Shown here: piece after piece, positions 18,454 to 27,155 of the stretch | How positions within the stretch are numbered: position 1 is the first letter of the stretch | Layout of the letters: each line of letters opens with the position of its first letter | Assembly (NCBI GenBank): GCA_044507695.1 | Contig: JBIQJD010000004.1 | Location: forward strand, 62,001-126,000 | Origin: JBIQJD01 sp044507695 | Lineage (GTDB): Bacteria > Bacteroidota > Ignavibacteria > Ignavibacteriales > Ignavibacteriaceae | Reading direction: 5' to 3' | Length of the DNA stretch: 64,000 nucleotides | The notes under the pieces: generated by a model | Told to the model about the DNA's origin: nothing | Databases searched by the model: none | Seen by the model: the letters and a program-made list of their open reading frames with translations, nothing else | Program-made: the position numbers and the translations under genes

Positions 18454-19389
18454 TTAAAGTGAAAGTTCATTCTTCATTATTGCAAGTGATTCCCTTATTT
18501 CATGCGGTTTGAATCCCAGCTCTGATTCAGCTTTAATTGTTATTAAACCGGAATTAAGCGGGCGTGGTGCAGGCTGATTCAGTTCGCTTGTTTTAATCGG
18601 AGTGATCAGGTTTACATCAAGATTAAAAAATTGTGCAGCCATAACCGCAAAATCATAACGTGAAAGAAAATCTCTTCCGCCAATATGAAATATACCCTGC
18701 TTCTTAAATCCGATAACCTTACTGATTGCCTGAACAAGATCATTTATAAAAGTTGGATTATTTATCTGGTCAGTTACAACTCTGATCGGTTTTCCGTTTT
18801 TAAGTGAATCAATTACCCAGCGAACAAAATCAGGGCGGCTGTTTGCAACGCCGTACAAAACATTTGTTCTCAGTATGGTATACATTGCTCCGCTTATTTT
18901 AAGCGCATTTTCACTTGCTAATTTTGTTCTGCCATAATAACCAATCGGATTTGGTTTTGATTTTTCTGAATAAGGTCCTCTTTGTCCATCAAAAATATAA
19001 TCGGTTGAAATCTGGATAATATGTGCATCAAGTACGCGGCATGCTTCAGCAAGATATTCAACTCCCTTAACATTTACCTTCCAGGCAGTTTCGCGCTCGG
19101 TTTCACTTTTATCAACATTTGTATAAGCTGCTGCATTAATTATAAAATCTGGATAAAAATCAAAAATTATGTTTTTAACATTTTCCCTTTTAGTCAGATC
19201 ACAGCTTTTATATTCAATGTTTGAAGGTAAATTTTCATTACCACAGAAAAGCGGTTTGTCTTCCTGAGAACATGCAAGAAGTTCAACATTTTCAAGCTTC
19301 GAAAAATACTCCACCGTTTTTTGGCCAAGCATTCCATTCGCACCCATTATAAAAATTCGTTTCTTTATTATATCATGAGAAAAAATCAT
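18454..19389 (-). CDS. RmlD-like dTDP-4-dehydrorhamnose reductase
   Basis: 311 residues, an NAD(P)-dependent extended short-chain reductase. The Rossmann motif is FIMGANGMLGQK near residue 15. Substrate and catalytic motifs are NAAAYTNVDKSE, ISTDYIFDGQRGPYSE and YYGRTK with the Tyr and Lys. This is the RmlD pattern (last step of dTDP-L-rhamnose synthesis) rather than GalE. No rmlA, B or C is nearby, so its exact sugar is unproven. Its ATG overlaps the stop of the upstream kinase gene by four bases, which implies coupled translation. Confidence 0.82.
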   Translation of the reverse strand: MIFSHDIIKKRIFIMGANGMLGQKTVEYFSKLENVELLACSQEDKPLFCGNENLPSNIEYKSCDLTKRENVKNIIFDFYPDFIINAAAYTNVDKSETERETAWKVNVKGVEYLAEACRVLDAHIIQISTDYIFDGQRGPYSEKSKPNPIGYYGRTKLASENALKISGAMYTILRTNVLYGVANSRPDFVRWVIDSLKNGKPIRVVTDQINNPTFINDLVQAISKVIGFKKQGIFHIGGRDFLSRYDFAVMAAQFFNLDVNLITPIKTSELNQPAPRPLNSGLITIKAESELGFKPHEIRESLAIMKNELSL

Positions 19390-20273
19390 TTGTCAAGTAG
19401 TTCCATTTGTTCTGATAAATTTTTTAAGTCATTTACATCATTAAAAGAGACAGCAGCCGCAGCCGCTCTGTTAGCCTCTGCAATTGATTGATATAAGTTT
19501 CTGTTTTTAATATAAGTATAAAAGAAGACTGCGCCAAAGATATCACCGCATCCTATTCTGTTGTTTATTTTTACCTTTACAGCATTATTAAAAATTGAAA
19601 TTAATTCTCCTTTTTGATTTGAATACAATCTGGCGCCGGCTTCATCCTTTGTTACAATTAATGATTGATTTTCCTTTTTAAGTAAATCTGCCGCAGCTTC
19701 AAATTCACTTTTATAATTGCCGAGTGAAAAAATTTCAAAATTATTTGCCTGAATGAAATCAAGGTTTTCTGCCCACTCATTAAATTGCGGAATAATTCTG
19801 AATTCCCGGTGTAATCTCTTTCCAACTCCCCGTGATAAAGTGTGAACATCAAAATAAATTATGCCGGTATATTTTGCTCTTAACTTCTTCAACTGCTCAA
19901 GAGAGATATCAAATCCTGTAATCATATTAATTAATATTCCATCAAACATATTGAAATCAATTTCAGGAAGTAAAAGTGTTTCAACAAGATTTTCATAATC
20001 CTCATCACGTTCTTTATGTGAATGAATTGTAAGATGAACTTTTGGAATTGATTGAACTTCCTGAAAAAGACTCTGATTTAATTGATCATAAACATCCGCA
20101 AATAAATTGCAATTATTCTTCTCAATTGATGTACAGAGATAAATTTCATCTTCCTTATTTTTAACTGCATTTACTGCAGATGCAGTATAATAAATTCCGC
20201 CCGGCTGAATAAAATCTTTTCCTTCACGGTGGAGGTGATCTTCAACTGAATGTCCGATAATTAGAAGTTTCAT
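19386..20273 (-). CDS. PfkB-family carbohydrate kinase
   Basis: 295 residues. The N-terminal glycine motif is PGGIYYTASAVNAV (~27-40), and the C-terminal PfkB signature has the anion hole and catalytic Asp in IGCGDIFGAVFFY (~249). Middle motifs such as DVHTLSRG and LIVTKDEAGARLYS are also typical of ribokinase-like enzymes. The sugar cannot be named. Its overlap with the RmlD-like gene suggests a nucleotide-sugar or surface-glycan role. Confidence 0.8.
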   Translation of the reverse strand: MKLLIIGHSVEDHLHREGKDFIQPGGIYYTASAVNAVKNKEDEIYLCTSIEKNNCNLFADVYDQLNQSLFQEVQSIPKVHLTIHSHKERDEDYENLVETLLLPEIDFNMFDGILINMITGFDISLEQLKKLRAKYTGIIYFDVHTLSRGVGKRLHREFRIIPQFNEWAENLDFIQANNFEIFSLGNYKSEFEAAADLLKKENQSLIVTKDEAGARLYSNQKGELISIFNNAVKVKINNRIGCGDIFGAVFFYTYIKNRNLYQSIAEANRAAAAAVSFNDVNDLKNLSEQMELLDK

Positions 20274-20432
20274 ATAAATATTAAGAGGAAATTTATACTT
20301 TAAAATAATATTTATTTTTCATTGATTTATTATAACAATGCAAGCAGATGTTTTTCATGAGCAGAGAAATTTTTAATAATCATTACAGCGCATATTAACG
20401 CTTGTTCAATTCAATATTCAAAAAAAATGCTT

Positions 20433-20440
20433 TATATTTG
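20433..20440 (+). promoter_or_regulatory. Possible FCB-type -7 element upstream of bshA
   Basis: TATATTTG fits the TAnnTTTG -7 consensus known from Bacteroidota. It lies 43 bases before the bshA start. No -33 TTTG box lies at the expected distance, so this is tentative. Confidence 0.3.
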
Positions 20441-20483
20441 CCCAGCTTTAATTACACAATAAGATTACAGAAAACGAAGAAGT

Positions 20484-21608
20484 ATGAAAATAGGAATAAC
20501 GTGCTATCCAACTTACGGCGGGAGCGGGGTGATAGCTACGGAACTTGGAAAGGCGCTTGCTTTAAAGGGGCACACAATTCATTTTATAAGCTACGCACTG
20601 CCGTTCAGATTAACCAAATTTGTTGAAAATATTGTTTTTCATGAAGTTGAAATGAGCAGTTATCCGCTGTTTGAATTTCCCCTCTACAGTCTTGCACTTG
20701 CAAGCAAAATGGTTGAGGTTATTCAATATGAAAAACTTGATCTGCTTCACGTTCATTACGCTATTCCTCATGCAACAAGTGCTTATTTAGCCAAGCAGAT
20801 GCTTAAAGGAAAACATGATATAAAAATCGCAACCACTCTTCACGGAACTGATATTACGCTGGTAGGATTAGAACCATCCTTTCTTCCGCTTGTAAAATTC
20901 AGTATTGAAGAAAGCGATGGAGTAACTGCTGTATCAAGATTCTTAAAGGAAAAAACTTTAACAAACTATTCAATTGAAAAAGAGATTAAAGTAATTCCTA
21001 ATTTTATAGATACAAATCTATATAAGCCGAATCAGAATTGTTCATTTAGAAAAAGTATTGCCCCGCACGGAGAAAAAATTCTCGTTCACACTTCCAACTT
21101 CAGGGCTGTTAAACGTGTTGCAGATACAATCAGGATTTTTGAACAGGTGCAAAAAGAAGTTCCATCAAAACTTGTACTTGTTGGAGATGGGCCTGACAGA
21201 TCAGAAACAGAACGGCTTTGCAGGCAGCTTGGCATTTGTGATAATGTTAAATTTTTAGGAAAGCAGGAGGGGCTGGTTGAAATATTAACTGCATCTGATT
21301 TGTTCCTTATACCATCGCAGTCAGAAAGTTTTGGTCTTGCTGCTCTTGAAGCAATGGCATGCGGACTTCCTGTTGTAAGTTCAAGCGTTGGCGGATTGCC
21401 GGAGTTAATTCAGCATAATGAATGCGGATTTATTGCCGAGATTGGTGATGTTGAAAGAATGGCTAAGTATGCAATTGATCTTTTAACAAATGAAAAGAAA
21501 TATGAATTGTTCTCTAAAAATGCCCGCGCTAGAGCAGTTGATAAGTTTGATATTTCTAAAGTAGTTCCAATGTATGAAGATCATTATCTCTCCTTGCTTG
21601 AGAGTTAA
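20484..21608 (+). CDS. bshA: N-acetyl-alpha-D-glucosaminyl L-malate synthase
   Basis: 374 residues, GT4 family, GT-B fold. The N-terminus GITCYPTYGGSGVIATELG is the BshA signature, followed by HFISYALPFR and LLHVHYAIPHA. The nucleotide-sugar site shows FIPSQSESFGLAALEAMACG and SSVGGLPELI. It transfers GlcNAc from UDP-GlcNAc to L-malate, the first step of bacillithiol synthesis in the cytoplasm. bshB and bshC are not in this window. The start has only a weak AGAAG site. Confidence 0.92.
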   Translation: MKIGITCYPTYGGSGVIATELGKALALKGHTIHFISYALPFRLTKFVENIVFHEVEMSSYPLFEFPLYSLALASKMVEVIQYEKLDLLHVHYAIPHATSAYLAKQMLKGKHDIKIATTLHGTDITLVGLEPSFLPLVKFSIEESDGVTAVSRFLKEKTLTNYSIEKEIKVIPNFIDTNLYKPNQNCSFRKSIAPHGEKILVHTSNFRAVKRVADTIRIFEQVQKEVPSKLVLVGDGPDRSETERLCRQLGICDNVKFLGKQEGLVEILTASDLFLIPSQSESFGLAALEAMACGLPVVSSSVGGLPELIQHNECGFIAEIGDVERMAKYAIDLLTNEKKYELFSKNARARAVDKFDISKVVPMYEDHYLSLLES

Positions 21609-21635
21609 AAATATCCACCAAATAGAAAAAGCATT

Positions 21636-22064
21636 TTGAGCGAAAAAGAATTTATTACAAACTGGGCAGCAAAACTGTGGTCTGATTCTCTTAAAAAATT
21701 TCCCGCTGATTTCATTTCATCATCAAACGGAAGAACAATTGAGCTGCCCGGAAAAGCTCTTGTTATTGGAGAACAATTTTTCGGTGCATTTGAAATTCTT
21801 ACCATAGACGGCAATGCAGTTTATCAGGCTTCAGATCATGATGAAGCAAAATTTATAATTTATGCAAACCGTGAAAAAGTAAGGAGCGTTTCGCTGCCCG
21901 GTTCTGCTGCGGAAATTAAAGAAGCAAATAATAAGTATGAAAACTACCTTGATGGTTTAATAAGAATAATTGAAAAGGATTATAAAATTTATTTTCCCGG
22001 AATGAAAAATTCTAACGGTGTTGTTAATGAAATTTTCAGAGCGTTGAATCTTATAAGATATTGA
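21636..22064 (+). CDS. Hypothetical protein between bshA and the rRNA methyltransferase
   Basis: 142 residues from a TTG start. No signal peptide or membrane span is visible. It looks like a compact alpha/beta protein: WAAKLWSDSLKKFPADF, then GRTIELPGKALVIGEQFF, KFIIYANREKVRSVSLPG and YFPGMKNSNGVVNEIFRAL. I do not recognise a family. It is 27 bases after bshA and 12 before the next gene, all on the same strand, so it is probably co-transcribed with them. Confidence 0.65.
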   Translation: MSEKEFITNWAAKLWSDSLKKFPADFISSSNGRTIELPGKALVIGEQFFGAFEILTIDGNAVYQASDHDEAKFIIYANREKVRSVSLPGSAAEIKEANNKYENYLDGLIRIIEKDYKIYFPGMKNSNGVVNEIFRALNLIRY

Positions 22065-22076
22065 TGAAAGAGACGA

Positions 22077-23513
22077 TTGGCAGAAGTAAGCGAAAAAATA
22101 ATTACCTACCTCAACTCATTATTTGGTGAACACTCGGCTGAAAAATATTTAGAATTTATAAAAGCCGAACCAACACAATACATACGTGTAAATCCATTAA
22201 AGACAAGCAGGGAAGAATTAACAAAACTGCTCAAAACAAATTACTCAATTGAAACAAAAGAAGTTCGATCAATTCCATCGGCGCTAAAGATTATTTCAGG
22301 CAATGATGTGGTGAGTAAAACTATTGAGCATATAATAGGACTTTATTATATGCAGGGATTATCTTCAATGATACCGCCGCTTGTGCTAAATCCCGCTCCG
22401 CATGATGTTGTGCTTGATCTATGTTCTGCACCCGGTTCTAAAACTACAGAGCTATGTGAGCTTATGCAGAACAAAGGAACCGTTGTGGCAAATGAAATTT
22501 CTTTAAACCGCGTGAAGATGCTTGTTTACAATATTGATAGAATGAACATTACAAATGCAGGTGTACTTCATTATAAGGGTGAATGGCTGAGTAAAATTTA
22601 TACGGGATATTTTGATAAGATTCTGGTTGATGCGCCATGCAGCGGACTTGGTATTATTCAGAAGAAAGGTGAGGTAAGTGACTGGTGGTCTCTTGAGCGC
22701 GCCGGAATGCTCGGTGAACTTCAGCTTAAGCTTCTGGTAGGCGCAATTAAGATGGCAAAGGTTGGTGGTGAAATTGTTTATTCAACTTGTACATTAACTC
22801 CGGAAGAGAATGAATTAGTTATTGAGAATATACTTAAAAAGTATCCGGTTGAAGTTGAAGAAATGGAACTTCCTGTTCCGTCCCGGGCGGGATTCACTTC
22901 ATATAATGGAAAGCAGTTAAATCCGTCCCTTGAAAAAGCAAAAAGAATTCTTCCGTGGGAAGCCGATTCAGACGGGTTTTTTATTATCAAGCTGAAAAAG
23001 ATTGATGCTACAAATTCTCCTGAACAAATAAAAGCGGGAGGACGCGATCTAAAACTGCTTCCATTCACAAATAAAAATGTTCAGAATCATCTGCTGAATA
23101 TTATCGATGAATTTGGAATTCCCGCTGAAGTACTAAATGAATACAACTATTTGCTGAAGGGAAATGACATCTTCTTTGTAAATAAATATTGGCAGGATAA
23201 TAATCCCGGAATGTTTCAACGAATAGGTACAAAATTCGGAAGTATTGACAGGAACGGAAAAACAACGCTTCACACGCAGGCTGCGCAGGTACTGGAGAAA
23301 TATATTTCAAAAAATATTTTTGTTATTGAAAATCAATCTGAATTGAAAAATTATCTTGATGGCGGAAACATAAAACGCAGTAATAATTTGAAAGGGCAGT
23401 GTGCTGTACAATATAACAATCACATTCTTGGAACTGCGGTTATAACTGATGCGGGAATCAAAAGCAGATTCCCGCGTGCAAAAAGAACACAGGAAATTAT
23501 AAAAGAATTTTAA
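22077..23513 (+). CDS. RsmF/RsmB-like rRNA cytosine-5 methyltransferase
   Basis: 478 residues from a TTG start (an ATG 13 bases upstream is out of frame). The SAM-binding motif I is DLCSAPGSKTTEL, motif IV DAPCSGLG carries the releasing Cys, and motif VI YSTCTLTPEENE carries the catalytic Cys. N-terminal YIRVNPLKTSREEL is the NusB-less Fmu type. The C-terminal ~170 residues (FTNKNVQNHLLNI, QLKNYLDGGNI, GQCAVQYNNHILGTAVI) match the PUA-like tail of RsmF/YebU. It should methylate 16S rRNA C5 positions. The exact site is not determinable here. Confidence 0.88.
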   Translation: MAEVSEKIITYLNSLFGEHSAEKYLEFIKAEPTQYIRVNPLKTSREELTKLLKTNYSIETKEVRSIPSALKIISGNDVVSKTIEHIIGLYYMQGLSSMIPPLVLNPAPHDVVLDLCSAPGSKTTELCELMQNKGTVVANEISLNRVKMLVYNIDRMNITNAGVLHYKGEWLSKIYTGYFDKILVDAPCSGLGIIQKKGEVSDWWSLERAGMLGELQLKLLVGAIKMAKVGGEIVYSTCTLTPEENELVIENILKKYPVEVEEMELPVPSRAGFTSYNGKQLNPSLEKAKRILPWEADSDGFFIIKLKKIDATNSPEQIKAGGRDLKLLPFTNKNVQNHLLNIIDEFGIPAEVLNEYNYLLKGNDIFFVNKYWQDNNPGMFQRIGTKFGSIDRNGKTTLHTQAAQVLEKYISKNIFVIENQSELKNYLDGGNIKRSNNLKGQCAVQYNNHILGTAVITDAGIKSRFPRAKRTQEIIKEF

Positions 23514-24451
23514 CTCTTCCTGCTTTTCATTAATTGGTAAACTTTTTCTGATACTTCCTTAATCATAGGGAGGGACTTTTCTTCTTCAACCGGAGTGAAT
23601 AACGAAATAATATACTTTACTTCACCGTCATCAACAATTCCCACATCATTTGTCCAGTAGCTCCACCATCCCGTTTTATGATAATACATTGCATTTGCCG
23701 GAAGTCCCTGTGCAATTTTTGATTTATCTAGTTGTCTTCCTAAAAAAGTTTTTAATTGCATGCTTACCCAGGGATTTACAAGCTGATTAGTATAAATCCT
23801 GTACATAAAATCAGCAGCGTGAAGCGCGCAGGTTTCAGTACCTCTTATATTTTCAAAACCGGGATCTTCATATTTTCTTGCAAGAAATTTTCTTGTTACT
23901 TCACTTCCACGCCAATCATTCTGCTGTATAAATGTGTTGATTTTTTCCCGTTTTGCAATATCAATTAAACAATTTGCGGCTGAGTTATCGCTTCTCGTAA
24001 TCATCAAATCAAGCAGATAATTAATTGTTACAATATCACCATCTTTCAGCAAAGGCCGCGGATCAGTTTTAATTTCCTTTGATCTGTCAACATCATTCGG
24101 TGATTTAACTTCGTATTCTTTGAAGAGAGAATATTCTCCTCTGCTAACCTGTGCAAGAATTTCAGCGGCAACATACATCTTATAAACACTTGCCGGATAA
24201 ATAAAGTTATCATAATTAACTCCGCCAATTGCAGGTGTTTCACTGTTTAGATCTATAACGCAAAATGATATCTGCTCAATTCCATCATCACCAACTTCAA
24301 AATCTCCGTACAGCCCGGCTGATTTTATTATTGATAAAAGTGAATCAGATAATTCCTGATCTTTCTGATAATAAGAAGGAATTTTAACACTTTGTGAAAA
24401 CATAACACCTGCCAATAGAATTGTTATTGCACATGATAGGATAGGTTTCAT
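23510..24451 (-). CDS. Class A beta-lactamase-like serine hydrolase
   Basis: 313 residues with a signal peptide. The penicillin-binding motifs are PASVYKMY (SxxK), RSDNSAAN (SDN) and YHKTGWW (KTG). The omega-loop Glu is not obvious; EDPGFEN may correspond to it. Proteins of this Beta-lactamase2 type include real beta-lactamases but also peptidoglycan-related hydrolases, so resistance should not be assumed. Its stop overlaps that of the convergent methyltransferase gene by four bases. Confidence 0.82.
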   Translation of the reverse strand: MKPILSCAITILLAGVMFSQSVKIPSYYQKDQELSDSLLSIIKSAGLYGDFEVGDDGIEQISFCVIDLNSETPAIGGVNYDNFIYPASVYKMYVAAEILAQVSRGEYSLFKEYEVKSPNDVDRSKEIKTDPRPLLKDGDIVTINYLLDLMITRSDNSAANCLIDIAKREKINTFIQQNDWRGSEVTRKFLARKYEDPGFENIRGTETCALHAADFMYRIYTNQLVNPWVSMQLKTFLGRQLDKSKIAQGLPANAMYYHKTGWWSYWTNDVGIVDDGEVKYIISLFTPVEEEKSLPMIKEVSEKVYQLMKSRKS

Positions 24452-24520
24452 TTTATTTACCGGTTATTAATTTTAGATTTGATTGACTAAAATTTAACAA
24501 TTAAATCGGAAAAGCTTCAA

Positions 24521-24862
24521 ATGAATATTCAGATATTCGGAATTAAAAAAAGTAATGATACACGCAAAGCTGAAAGATTTTTTAAAGAAAGAAATATTCA
24601 ATTTCATTTCAGGGATTTATCTGAAAAAGGAATTTCTCCCGGAGAACTTGAAAACATTAGTCGTGTAATTCCGGTTGAAGAACTAATTGATAAAGAAGGA
24701 AAACAATTTCAAAAAAGAAATCTGAAGTACATGGTTTTTAAAGCTGAAGAAGAATTATTGAATGATTCTCTTTTATTTAAAATGCCGATTGTCAGAAACG
24801 GTAAACTTGTAACGGTTGGCTACCAGCCTGATGAATGGAAAAAATGGATTGAATCAGAGTGA
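24521..24862 (+). CDS. ArsC/Spx-like protein lacking the catalytic cysteine
   Basis: 113 residues with the ArsC/YffB/Spx thioredoxin-like layout: IQIFGIKKSNDTRKAERFF at the start and MPIVRNGKLVTVGYQPDEW with the cis-Pro near the end. The position that is Cys in ArsC and Spx (KKCxDT) is Ser here, and the protein contains no Cys at all. It therefore cannot reduce arsenate by the ArsC mechanism or use a CxxC redox switch. I recall similar Cys-free relatives, so this may be a stable subfamily rather than a decayed gene. Its end overlaps the next, convergent gene by nine bases. Confidence 0.8.
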   Translation: MNIQIFGIKKSNDTRKAERFFKERNIQFHFRDLSEKGISPGELENISRVIPVEELIDKEGKQFQKRNLKYMVFKAEEELLNDSLLFKMPIVRNGKLVTVGYQPDEWKKWIESE

Positions 24863-25990
24863 AGTTCCCAGCTTCAGCCGGATGTTAAAAAATACAGAAG
24901 TTAATCCGGGATTCCCTTCTTCATTTTTCCCGATAATAAATCCGGGTCCGATTCCAACAGCGCTGAAAGCCCAGTAATCAAAAAGCCTCTGAACCATAAT
25001 ATCAAAAACATACTGCGGCTGTCTGATTTCACTGTCAATCATTCCGTCAAACCTGAAATCAAAAACATTTCCTGCAAGAGCCATTTCTCTTCCTGAAAAG
25101 CCGATATGATATTCATTAAGAAAACGGGCAAAATAAATCTTGCCTCTTGTAGCACCTAAAAGTTTAACCGGATAGCGGACTTCCCAGCTAAAATAACTGC
25201 CGGTTAAAATTTGTGCTTTGAAATCCGGTGTATCAAACTTTCTGAATTTTTCAAGCTGTGATGCACTTGCATCATCAACTATAATTTGAGAACTGAATTC
25301 AAAAAAGTTTCCGAAAGGGATTACATATCCAAACTGGATTCCGAGAGTTGTGTAAAGATTATTGTGGTTGTTATCTGTTTTAAATTCAGTTAGTGCATCT
25401 ATTCCGTTTATTACTCCAACTTTTACGCCAAGTATATGAAAATTGAATTCCGCAAAATTTGTTTCAAACGGCCCGGAGTATTCGGTTCCAACACCAAACG
25501 AAAAACCAATATCACCTTTTAGCGGAAGGCCTAATCTCTCACCTCCAAAAAGCTGAACATAAGGATTTATATATCCGAGCAGCGGAGAGATTTGAGCCTT
25601 TGTTGGCGGACTTGTTATTTTATTAAACTTTATTTTGCTCAGTACGCGCGTGAACACGCTGTGAAATCCAACCGTTTCTTCGAGATTAAGTTTGAAGGGA
25701 TATGTCTGAACTTTAGCTCTTGATTCAGGACTGAATGCAAGGAATGGAAAAACCGTGCCCTGTATCATCAATGTTTGGTTTGAAGGATCTCTGAGATCAA
25801 CAATTATTTCAGCTTTGGGGTCAGGAGGATCAATATAAACTTCTGATTGCAGATGAATGAATAAACTATCATCAAGCGGTTCCATTTGAAAATAAAGAAC
25901 AGGTTCTTCCTCAATCTGTGCTTTACTAACAGCAGCCAGAATAAATATGAAAAAGAATATGTGAAGTAAGCGTTTATTCATAATTAACAT
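24854..25990 (-). CDS. Envelope beta-rich protein, paralogue 2
   Basis: 378 residues; ATG at 25981 is an alternative start that gives a neater signal peptide ending SKAQ. It shares most motifs with the next upstream gene: YFQMEPLDDSLFI, DPPDPKAEIIVDLRDP, YPFKLNLEE, INPYVQLFGGERLG, FNFHILGVKVG, NNHNNLYTT and REMALAGNVFDFRFD. Strands alternate and end in SVFFNIRLKLGTSL, a beta-barrel-like C-terminus. I do not recognise a named family. It is the last gene of the long leftward set. Confidence 0.7.
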   Translation of the reverse strand: MLIMNKRLLHIFFFIFILAAVSKAQIEEEPVLYFQMEPLDDSLFIHLQSEVYIDPPDPKAEIIVDLRDPSNQTLMIQGTVFPFLAFSPESRAKVQTYPFKLNLEETVGFHSVFTRVLSKIKFNKITSPPTKAQISPLLGYINPYVQLFGGERLGLPLKGDIGFSFGVGTEYSGPFETNFAEFNFHILGVKVGVINGIDALTEFKTDNNHNNLYTTLGIQFGYVIPFGNFFEFSSQIIVDDASASQLEKFRKFDTPDFKAQILTGSYFSWEVRYPVKLLGATRGKIYFARFLNEYHIGFSGREMALAGNVFDFRFDGMIDSEIRQPQYVFDIMVQRLFDYWAFSAVGIGPGFIIGKNEEGNPGLTSVFFNIRLKLGTSL

Positions 25991-26001
25991 CAGGTACAGA
26001 T

Positions 26002-27141
26002 TTATAATGAAGCTCCAACTTTAAATCTTATGTTAAGAAAGATTGAAGTGAAACCAAACCCGCCGGTTTCTGTTTTAGATAATATTGCCGATGGCCCTAT
26101 AGCCAGTGAACTGAAAGCCCATGATTCAAAAATCTGTTGAACAAGTACATCAAGTACATATTGCGGCTGCCTGTGTTTCTTGGTTGTCATAGCATCAAAT
26201 CTTAAATCAAAAACATTTCCGGCAATAGATAATTCTCTTCCTGTAAACCCAAAATGCAGCTCATCAACAAATTGCGCTATGTAAAATTTAGCTCTTGTTG
26301 ATCCTAAAAATCTTAACGGATATCTGAATTCCCAGTTGAAATAAATATCATCCAGTATGTAGGCTTTGTATTCTCCGGTATCAAACTGCCTGTATTTTGC
26401 CAGAAGTTTTTCACCCGGCTGTTCGGTTACATTAAGAAATCCAAGTTCAAGAAAATTTCCCAGCGGAAAAACATAACTCAAATGTATTCCGCCTGTTGCA
26501 TAAAGATTGTTATGGTTATTTGTCTGCTTTAACTCGGTTATTGCATCAACCTTTGTAAAGAATCCGGCTTTCAATCCGAGTATATGAAAATTAGCTTCAA
26601 CAAAATTTGTTTCAAGCGGGCCGCTGTAGGGAGTTCCAACGCCGAAAGAAATTCCTATATCTTTCTTAATGGAAATTCCAAAACGTTCTCCGCCGAAGAA
26701 TTGCATGAACGGATTTATATACTGCAGAGTGGAGGATATCTGAAACAGAGTTGGCGGTTCAAGAATTTTGCTGAATTTTACTTTATCAAAAACCTGTGTA
26801 AAAATTGTAGTGTAATTTACCTGTTCTTCAAGATTAAGTTTGAAAGGATAGGTTGCAATACGTGCACGTGTTTCCGGAGTAAATGCCAGGAAAGGATACA
26901 GAGTTCCTTTAATTGAAACTGTTTGATTATTCGGATCGCGCAAATCAACAATAATTTCAGCTTTAGGATCGGGAGGATCAATTAAGATTTCTGTTTGAAT
27001 TTTAATGAACAAACTATCATCAAGCGGCTCCATCTGGAAATAATCAACACGTTCTTCATCATCAAGCTGTGAGAATGCCGGAGCTGCAAATAAAAATATA
27101 ATCAGTGGTAGAAGTAATAATAATTTTTTTGAAGAACCCAT
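26002..27141 (-). CDS. Envelope beta-rich protein, paralogue 1
   Basis: 379 residues with a signal peptide ending APAFSQ. It is clearly paralogous to the downstream gene (YFQMEPLDDSLFI and DPPDPKAEIIVDLRDP are identical), with the same order of motifs over the full length and the ending SIFLNIRFKVGASL. The pattern of alternating strands in the C-terminal 220 residues suggests an outer-membrane barrel after a ~120-residue N-terminal domain. Only 14 bases separate it from the single-span protein upstream. Confidence 0.7.
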   Translation of the reverse strand: MGSSKKLLLLLPLIIFLFAAPAFSQLDDEERVDYFQMEPLDDSLFIKIQTEILIDPPDPKAEIIVDLRDPNNQTVSIKGTLYPFLAFTPETRARIATYPFKLNLEEQVNYTTIFTQVFDKVKFSKILEPPTLFQISSTLQYINPFMQFFGGERFGISIKKDIGISFGVGTPYSGPLETNFVEANFHILGLKAGFFTKVDAITELKQTNNHNNLYATGGIHLSYVFPLGNFLELGFLNVTEQPGEKLLAKYRQFDTGEYKAYILDDIYFNWEFRYPLRFLGSTRAKFYIAQFVDELHFGFTGRELSIAGNVFDLRFDAMTTKKHRQPQYVLDVLVQQIFESWAFSSLAIGPSAILSKTETGGFGFTSIFLNIRFKVGASL

Positions 27142-27155
27142 AGAATACTGATCCG

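Noticed and set aside
23510..24451. Antibiotic-resistance beta-lactamase
   Set aside because: SxxK, SDN and KTG are present, but the omega-loop Glu is unclear and family members include other hydrolases, so only a neutral name is given.
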